The notes under the pieces are model-generated. The model did no database searches. It had not been told where the DNA came from and was given only the letters and a program-made list of their open reading frames with translations. Positions 6,020 to 10,182 of a DNA stretch of 10,182 nt are shown in pieces. The position numbers and the translations under genes were made by a program. The DNA lies in NCBI GenBank assembly GCA_003246805.1, contig QKDG01000085.1, positions 1 through 10,182 of the forward strand, written 5' to 3'. Positions within the stretch are counted from its first letter, which is position 1; every line of letters begins with the position of its first letter. This DNA comes from Clostridia bacterium. Its GTDB lineage: Bacteria; Bacillota; Clostridia; Oscillospirales; Ruminococcaceae.

Positions 6020-7222
6020 ATGTTTAACAAAAAAGAATGTGTCGCCATGCTATTGGCAGGCGGACAGGGGAGCAGACTTTATGCGTTGACTGAAAAAATA
6101 GCAAAACCAGCAGTGCCTTTTGGCGGTAAGTACCGAATTATTGACTTTGCTTTGTCGAACTGTGTAAATTCAGGTATCGATACAGTGGGTGTTTTAACAC
6201 AGTATCAGCCATTGGTTCTCAATGATTATATTGGTAATGGCCAGCCATGGGACCTTGACAGAGTGCATGGCGGGGTATCAACACTGCCACCGTATCAGAC
6301 ATCATCGGGAGCACAATGGTATGCAGGAACAGCAAATGCAATTTATCAGAATTTAAGCTTTATCGAGCGATATAATCCTGAATATGTTATTATTTTATCT
6401 GGCGACCATATCTATAAAATGGATTACAGCAAGATGATTAACTTCCATAAGGAGAAAAACGCAGACTGCACTATTGCTGTAATTGATGTCCCACAAGAAG
6501 AAGCATCAAGATTTGGAATAATGAGCGTTGATTCTGATAATCTTATTATAGATTTTGAGGAAAAGCCAAAGCAACCAAAAAGCACACTTGCTTCGATGGG
6601 TGTTTATATATTCAATTTCAGAATTTTAAAGGACTATCTGATAGAAAACGAGAATGATAAAGAGGCTTCAAAGGATTTTGGTAAGAACATTATTCCCTCA
6701 ATGCTTGAGAATAATGAAAAGCTGTTTGCTTATAACTTTGAAGGCTACTGGAAGGATGTTGGAACTATTGACAGTTTGTGGGAAGCAAACATGGACTTGC
6801 TGAACCCCAATGTTCCGATAGACATATATGACCCAGCATGGAAGATATTTTCAAGAAACCCAGTTGCGCCACCACACTTTGTGGGGGAAAACGCATATGT
6901 CCAGAACTCAATGGTTACTGAGGGGACATATATTGATGGTACTGTTGATTTTTCAATGATTTTTGAAGGTGTTACCATAGAAAAGGGTGCTGTTGTAAGG
7001 GATAGTATTCTGATGCCTGGTGTTCGTGTTCGTTCCGGGGCTGTGATAGAATATGCGATTATTGGCGAAAATAGTGATATAGGTGAAAACTCTGTTATAG
7101 GAGAACGCCCAGAAAATTGTGCTGACAGGGATGAATGGGGAGTAGCTGTTGTTGGATACGATATTAAGCTCAGTCCTGCTTCAAAAGTGTTGCCAAAAGA
7201 AATAATATCAAAAAATATATAG
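6020..7222 (+). CDS. glgC: Glucose-1-phosphate adenylyltransferase, catalytic subunit
   Basis: GlgC makes ADP-glucose and pyrophosphate from ATP and glucose-1-phosphate, the committed step of bacterial glycogen synthesis. At 400 aa it has normal length. The nucleotidyltransferase domain carries LLAGGQGSRL (residues 11-20), KPAVPFGGKYRIIDF (from 29), SGDHIYKMDY with the conserved catalytic Asp129, and FEEKP with substrate-binding Lys182. YWKDVGTIDS follows, then a C-terminal left-handed beta-helix of hexapeptide-like repeats. All catalytic positions are intact, unlike in the downstream GlgD. The ATG at 6020 follows AGGTGGTG (6007-6014) at 5 nt. The 47-nt gap after glgB holds no convincing promoter, so co-transcription is likely. 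In Firmicutes studied so far GlgC works with GlgD as a hetero-oligomer and is less tightly controlled by metabolites than the E. coli homotetramer. Confidence 0.96.
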   Translation: MFNKKECVAMLLAGGQGSRLYALTEKIAKPAVPFGGKYRIIDFALSNCVNSGIDTVGVLTQYQPLVLNDYIGNGQPWDLDRVHGGVSTLPPYQTSSGAQWYAGTANAIYQNLSFIERYNPEYVIILSGDHIYKMDYSKMINFHKEKNADCTIAVIDVPQEEASRFGIMSVDSDNLIIDFEEKPKQPKSTLASMGVYIFNFRILKDYLIENENDKEASKDFGKNIIPSMLENNEKLFAYNFEGYWKDVGTIDSLWEANMDLLNPNVPIDIYDPAWKIFSRNPVAPPHFVGENAYVQNSMVTEGTYIDGTVDFSMIFEGVTIEKGAVVRDSILMPGVRVRSGAVIEYAIIGENSDIGENSVIGERPENCADRDEWGVAVVGYDIKLSPASKVLPKEIISKNI

Positions 7223-7237
7223 GAAGGGGGATGTAAT

Positions 7238-8362
7238 ATGCCTTATATCAATAATATTTTAGGCCTGATTTTTTCAAACATGCATGATAAAACAATTGAA
7301 GATTTAACAAAGGTGAGAACAATGGGCTCTGTTATGTTTGGTGGCAGATACAGACTTATTGACTTTGCACTTTCAAATATGGTTAATTCAGGTATATCAG
7401 AGGTTGGAGTTATCACTAAATCGAATTTTCAGTCATTGATTGACCATTTAGGCTCAGGCAGGGAATGGGATTTAGCACGCAAAAAGGGTGGACTTCACAT
7501 TCTTCCTCCGTACGGCAATACAGCATCGGGAATTTATAAGGGGCGATTAGATGCATTGTGTGGTATATTTAGCTTTATAAAATATTCAACTGCTGAATAT
7601 GTGGTAATGTCTGATTGCGATATAGTTACGAATATGAATTTTCGGCCTGTTATAGAGGCGCACATAGCAAAAGGCGCAGATATTACAGTTGTTACCAACA
7701 AAGCAGTTTATACTGAGGCACAGACAGGTGCCGGAACAGTTTTGTCGGTAGATGATGATTCAAGGGTTTATGACACTCTGATTAATCCGAATTTAAGTGG
7801 CCTTTGCAATATCAGCCTTAATATGTATGTTGTAAAGAGAACCTTTTTGCTTGAACTTTTGCAGCAGGCAAAAGCAAAGAACCATTACAGCTTCGAGCAG
7901 GATATAATTCAGGCAAAGGCAAAGGAGCTAAAAATCTATGCATACAACTATGATAATTATTTTAGCAGGATAGACAGCCTTTATAGCTATTTTAATGCAA
8001 ATATGAATTTGCTTAACAATAGCAACAGAGCAAAGCTGTTTTTATCAGATTCACCAATATACACAAAGGTTCGCGACAATGCGCCCTGCAAGTATGGAAT
8101 TGATTCGTCCGTTAAAAACTCCCTTGTTGCTGATGGTTGCATTATTGAAGGAAATGTTGAGAATTCAATAGTTTTCAGGGGGGTTAAAATAGCCAAAGGG
8201 GCAGTTGTAAAGAATTCAATAATTATGCAGGACACCGTAATTGGTGAAAAAGCAGAGATTCGCTTTACAATTACTGACAAAAATGTTACAATAAGGGAAA
8301 ATAAGACGTTGACAGGTGAGCTTTCTTATCCAATTCTGGTCAATAAGGGAGCGAACGTATAG
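7238..8362 (+). CDS. glgD: Glucose-1-phosphate adenylyltransferase regulatory subunit GlgD
   Basis: This 374-aa protein is a paralogue of the preceding GlgC, sharing GGRYRLIDFALSNMVNSGI (from residue 35) and the C-terminal beta-helix, but its active site is degenerate. The AGGxGxRL ATP-binding loop is gone, replaced by LGLIFSNMHDKTIEDL (8-23). The SGDHIY motif reads SDCDIV, putting Cys127 at the position of the catalytic Asp. The FEEKP lysine motif is also absent. These are the hallmarks of GlgD, a non-catalytic partner that raises GlgC activity in Firmicute GlgCD complexes. It starts 15 nt after glgC with AAGGGGG (7224-7230) 7 nt before the ATG, so the two are probably translated together. 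An ATGTAA at 7231 is too close to that site to be a start. Confidence 0.95.
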   Translation: MPYINNILGLIFSNMHDKTIEDLTKVRTMGSVMFGGRYRLIDFALSNMVNSGISEVGVITKSNFQSLIDHLGSGREWDLARKKGGLHILPPYGNTASGIYKGRLDALCGIFSFIKYSTAEYVVMSDCDIVTNMNFRPVIEAHIAKGADITVVTNKAVYTEAQTGAGTVLSVDDDSRVYDTLINPNLSGLCNISLNMYVVKRTFLLELLQQAKAKNHYSFEQDIIQAKAKELKIYAYNYDNYFSRIDSLYSYFNANMNLLNNSNRAKLFLSDSPIYTKVRDNAPCKYGIDSSVKNSLVADGCIIEGNVENSIVFRGVKIAKGAVVKNSIIMQDTVIGEKAEIRFTITDKNVTIRENKTLTGELSYPILVNKGANV

Positions 8363-8375
8363 AAAGGCAGAAAAG

Positions 8376-8387
8376 AAAGGATGGGAG
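8376..8387 (+). promoter_or_regulatory. Ribosome binding site that sets the glgA start
   Basis: AAAGGATGGGAG offers AAAGG 10 nt and GGGAG 3 nt before the ATG at 8391, so the spacing is not ideal for either. ATG 8391 is preferred because the protein then begins MNILYASSEAVPF, exactly where glycogen synthases start. Confidence 0.55.
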
Positions 8388-8390
8388 ATT

Positions 8391-9800
8391 ATGAATATTC
8401 TGTATGCATCGAGTGAAGCTGTTCCTTTTATAGCTTCTGGTGGGCTTGCTGATGTGGCAGGTTCATTGCCGGCAGCAATCAATGCAGAGGGGCACGATTG
8501 TCGTGTTGTTATTCCTCTTTACAGCGCAATTAAGCAAGAACTTAGGGATTCTTTAAAGTATGTTACAGAATTCAGTGTTGATGTTGCATGGAGAAAACAG
8601 TATTGCGGTGTTTTTGAAGGCACAGCCAACGGAGTAACATATTATCTTCTTGATAATGAGTATTATTTTTCACGTCAGGGATTATATGGGTTTTATGATG
8701 ATGCCGAAAGATTTGTTTTCTTTTCAAAAGCAGTGCTTGAATTTATTAACTACATAAGCTTTAAACCCGATGTAATAAATACAAACGACTGGCAAACTGC
8801 GCTTGTTCCTGTTTATTATAATATTTATTATAAATACAGGCCTGGATACGAAGACATTAAAAATGTTTTTACTATTCATAACATTCAGTATCAGGGAAAA
8901 TACGGCACAGAGCTTATTGGCGAAATTGTTGATATCCCACTTTATCACTCAAACATTCTGGAATATGAAGGCTGTGTAAATTTCATGAAGGGCGCTATCG
9001 AATGTGCTGACAAAATCACAACAGTATCACCGAGCTATGCAAAAGAGATATTATATTCATGGTATGGGCATGGGCTTGACAAAATTCTTTCCGAAAAACA
9101 ATACAAGCTATGCGGATTTTTAAATGGAATTGATAATAATATTTACAATCCAGAAACCGACAAGGCACTTTACGCTAACTATTCTGTCGATAATAAGGCG
9201 GGTAAAGCAATTTGCAAGGAGAAACTTCTTGAAGACCTTGGTCTTGCACCAGGCAAGGAGCCTGTAATAGGCATTGTAACACGCTTTGTATCACACAAGG
9301 GTATAGACCTTATCAAATACGTTTTTAAAGATATTATTGACCTTGGTTATAAATTTGTTATCTTAGGCTCGGGCGAAGCTATTTATGAAAATTTCTTTAA
9401 GGAAATGATGTACAGATATCCTGAAAGGGTGAGTGTAACAATTGGCTTTGAGCCAGAGCTTGCAAGGAAGATTTATGCGGGTGCAGATATATTCCTAATG
9501 CCCTCAGAGAGTGAGCCTTGTGGCCTTGCACAAATGGTTGCTTTAAGATACGGTACTATTCCCATTGTCAGAGAAACAGGTGGGTTAAAGGACAGTATTG
9601 TGGATTGTGGCGGCAAAAACGGAAACGGCTTTACCTTTAAAACATATAACGCTCACGACATGCTTGGTGCGCTTATAAGAGCAAGGGGATATTATGACAA
9701 AAGAATGTTGTGGGGAAAGCTTGTTAGTCACGGAATGCGTGAGGATTTCAGCTGGAATAACTCCGCAAAGCTTTATATAGGCTTGTATAGTAATATATAA
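8391..9800 (+). CDS. glgA: Glycogen synthase, ADP-glucose dependent (GT5)
   Basis: GlgA transfers glucose from ADP-glucose to the non-reducing end of alpha-1,4 glucan. From ATG 8391 it is 469 aa, standard for the GT-B fold GT5 family. Features in order are MNILYASSEAVPF, GGLADVAGSLP (from residue 17), TNDWQTALVPVYY, FTIHNIQYQGKYG, FLNGIDNNIYNP, TRFVSHKGIDLI, and SEPCGLAQMVALRYGTIPIVRETGGLKDS. Arg298, Lys303, Glu375 and Cys377 align with Arg300, Lys305, Glu377 and Cys379 of E. coli GlgA. The position of E. coli Lys15 in the KTGGL motif is Ala15 here (ASGGL). A longer open frame from 8316 overlaps glgD and adds 25 unconserved residues, so it is not used. The 28-nt gap after glgD and the terminator just downstream make this the last gene of the operon. 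Confidence 0.96.
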   Translation: MNILYASSEAVPFIASGGLADVAGSLPAAINAEGHDCRVVIPLYSAIKQELRDSLKYVTEFSVDVAWRKQYCGVFEGTANGVTYYLLDNEYYFSRQGLYGFYDDAERFVFFSKAVLEFINYISFKPDVINTNDWQTALVPVYYNIYYKYRPGYEDIKNVFTIHNIQYQGKYGTELIGEIVDIPLYHSNILEYEGCVNFMKGAIECADKITTVSPSYAKEILYSWYGHGLDKILSEKQYKLCGFLNGIDNNIYNPETDKALYANYSVDNKAGKAICKEKLLEDLGLAPGKEPVIGIVTRFVSHKGIDLIKYVFKDIIDLGYKFVILGSGEAIYENFFKEMMYRYPERVSVTIGFEPELARKIYAGADIFLMPSESEPCGLAQMVALRYGTIPIVRETGGLKDSIVDCGGKNGNGFTFKTYNAHDMLGALIRARGYYDKRMLWGKLVSHGMREDFSWNNSAKLYIGLYSNI

Positions 9801-9804
9801 AATC

Positions 9805-9833
9805 AGGCTTTTGGCTAAACAAGCCAAAAGCCT
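9805..9833. terminator. Strong hairpin ending the glg operon
   Basis: A perfect 12-bp stem (AGGCTTTTGGCT 9805-9816 with its complement 9822-9833) has a 5-nt loop, AAACA, and starts 4 nt after the glgA stop. The plus-strand tail CGTTTGTGCG is poor in T, while the minus-strand tail GATTTTATATATT is better. A second, all-AT 7-bp hairpin (9853-9870) and a T8 run (9875-9882) follow downstream and could help stop plus-strand transcription. Confidence 0.7.
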
Positions 9834-9893
9834 CGTTTGTGCGATAATAGTCAAATAATCAATATTATTTTCTGTTTTTTTTATGCAAATAAC

Positions 9894-9922
9894 TTGATAA
9901 TTTCATCTGAATTTGCTAAAAT
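9894..9922 (+). promoter_or_regulatory. Sigma-A promoter of the uracil permease gene
   Basis: TTGATA (9894-9899) and TAAAAT (9917-9922) are 17 nt apart, with TGC directly before the -10 (extended -10). The T8 run at 9875-9882 could act as an UP-like element. The start near 9929 leaves a leader of only about 25 nt. Confidence 0.7.
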
Positions 9923-9953
9923 AGTAAAGATAAAACGTTAAAGGAGAATAATA

Positions 9954-10182
9954 ATGTCAGATTTAAAGGCAAAAGACTTTTTACTTAGTATCCAGCATCT
10001 TTTTGCTATGTTTGGCGCTACCGTACTTGTTCCGTTGATTACAGGACTAAATCCATCAGTTGCATTGTTCAGCGCAGGTGTGGGAACATTGATATTCCAT
10101 ATTTGCTCAAAAGGAAAGGTTCCTGTATTCTTAGGTTCATCCTTTGCATTTCTTGGTGCTATCGGAATAATTGCACAGTCTG
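9954..10182 (+). CDS. uraA: Uracil permease (NCS2 family), N-terminal part
   Basis: The frame is open to the window edge, giving 76 complete residues of a transporter that is normally 420-450 aa. The N-terminus carries the NCS2 uracil-permease signature: LSIQHLFAMFGATVLVPLITG (starting at residue 11), then a glycine-rich hydrophobic helix, KGKVPVFLGSSFAF and a further hydrophobic stretch, closely resembling the start of E. coli UraA. The protein should import uracil by proton symport across the cytoplasmic membrane for salvage. Some relatives carry xanthine, but the QHLFAMFGATVLVP form favours uracil. The ATG follows AAGGAG (9941-9946) at 7 nt. It has its own promoter, and the leader is too short for a PyrR-type attenuator. 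It is unrelated to the glycogen operon in function. Confidence 0.92.
   Translation, partial: MSDLKAKDFLLSIQHLFAMFGATVLVPLITGLNPSVALFSAGVGTLIFHICSKGKVPVFLGSSFAFLGAIGIIAQS

Noticed and set aside
7231..7236. Minimal ATGTAA start-stop upstream of glgD
   Set aside because: It directly abuts the GGGGG ribosome binding site, leaving no spacing for initiation; the ATG at 7238 is correctly placed.
8316..8390. ATG at 8316 as the glgA start
   Set aside because: It overlaps the glgD end by 47 nt and adds 25 residues absent from glycogen synthases; the family N-terminus begins at ATG 8391.
9834..9953. Pyrimidine-responsive PyrR attenuator or riboswitch before the uracil permease gene
   Set aside because: The predicted transcript leader is only about 25 nt, and no antiterminator/terminator pair lies between the promoter and the ATG.
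1..10182. Mobile, phage, CRISPR or defence system
   Set aside because: Every sizeable gene is a recognised housekeeping, sporulation, glycogen or transport gene. No regularly spaced repeats, transposase or integrase motifs were found on either strand.

Overview
The window is AT-rich and reads as chromosomal housekeeping DNA from an endospore-forming Firmicute, most likely an anaerobic clostridium. The evidence is a complete spoIIE, strong AAGGGGG/GGAGG-type ribosome binding sites, compact sigma-A promoters, and a glycogen operon with the two-subunit GlgC/GlgD arrangement. A gut-type Oscillospirales/Ruminococcaceae relative is my guess from gene content and sequence flavour; the sequence does not prove it.

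Layout. A dCMP deaminase gene (minus strand, 3' end cut by the window) and rsmA/ksgA (plus strand) diverge from back-to-back promoters in a 119-bp gap. After rsmA comes a 279-bp spacer (1334-1612). It holds two hairpin terminators with related arms on either side of a small GC-rich, inverted-repeat-bounded element, and then a promoter with unusual spacing in front of spoIIE. spoIIE (763 aa from the preferred ATG) is a full-length membrane-bound PP2C phosphatase and appears monocistronic. A short gap with a weak terminator and a promoter leads into a four-gene operon, glgB-glgC-glgD-glgA, with intergenic gaps of 47, 15 and 28 nt. It ends in a perfect 12-bp hairpin. A separate sigma-A promoter then drives a uracil permease gene that runs off the right edge.

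How the genes work together. GlgC, with its catalytically degenerate partner GlgD, makes ADP-glucose. GlgA polymerises it into alpha-1,4-glucan and GlgB adds alpha-1,6 branches, so the operon encodes a complete glycogen (granulose) synthesis pathway. No phosphorylase or debranching enzyme is present before the terminator. SpoIIE dephosphorylates the anti-anti-sigma factor SpoIIAA to activate sigma-F in the forespore. Its promoter region resembles the Spo0A-activated spoIIE promoter type: a long -35/-10 spacer and a 0A-box-like sequence at the -35. Granulose build-up precedes sporulation in many clostridia, so the spoIIE/glg neighbourhood is suggestive, but nothing here shows shared regulation.

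I found no CRISPR array, transposase, phage gene, toxin-antitoxin or defence gene, rRNA or tRNA. I do not see an undescribed multi-gene system. The points most worth a second look are the spoIIE promoter, the cysteine cluster in SpoIIE, the paired hairpins around the GC-rich element, and non-canonical residues in GlgA and GlgD.
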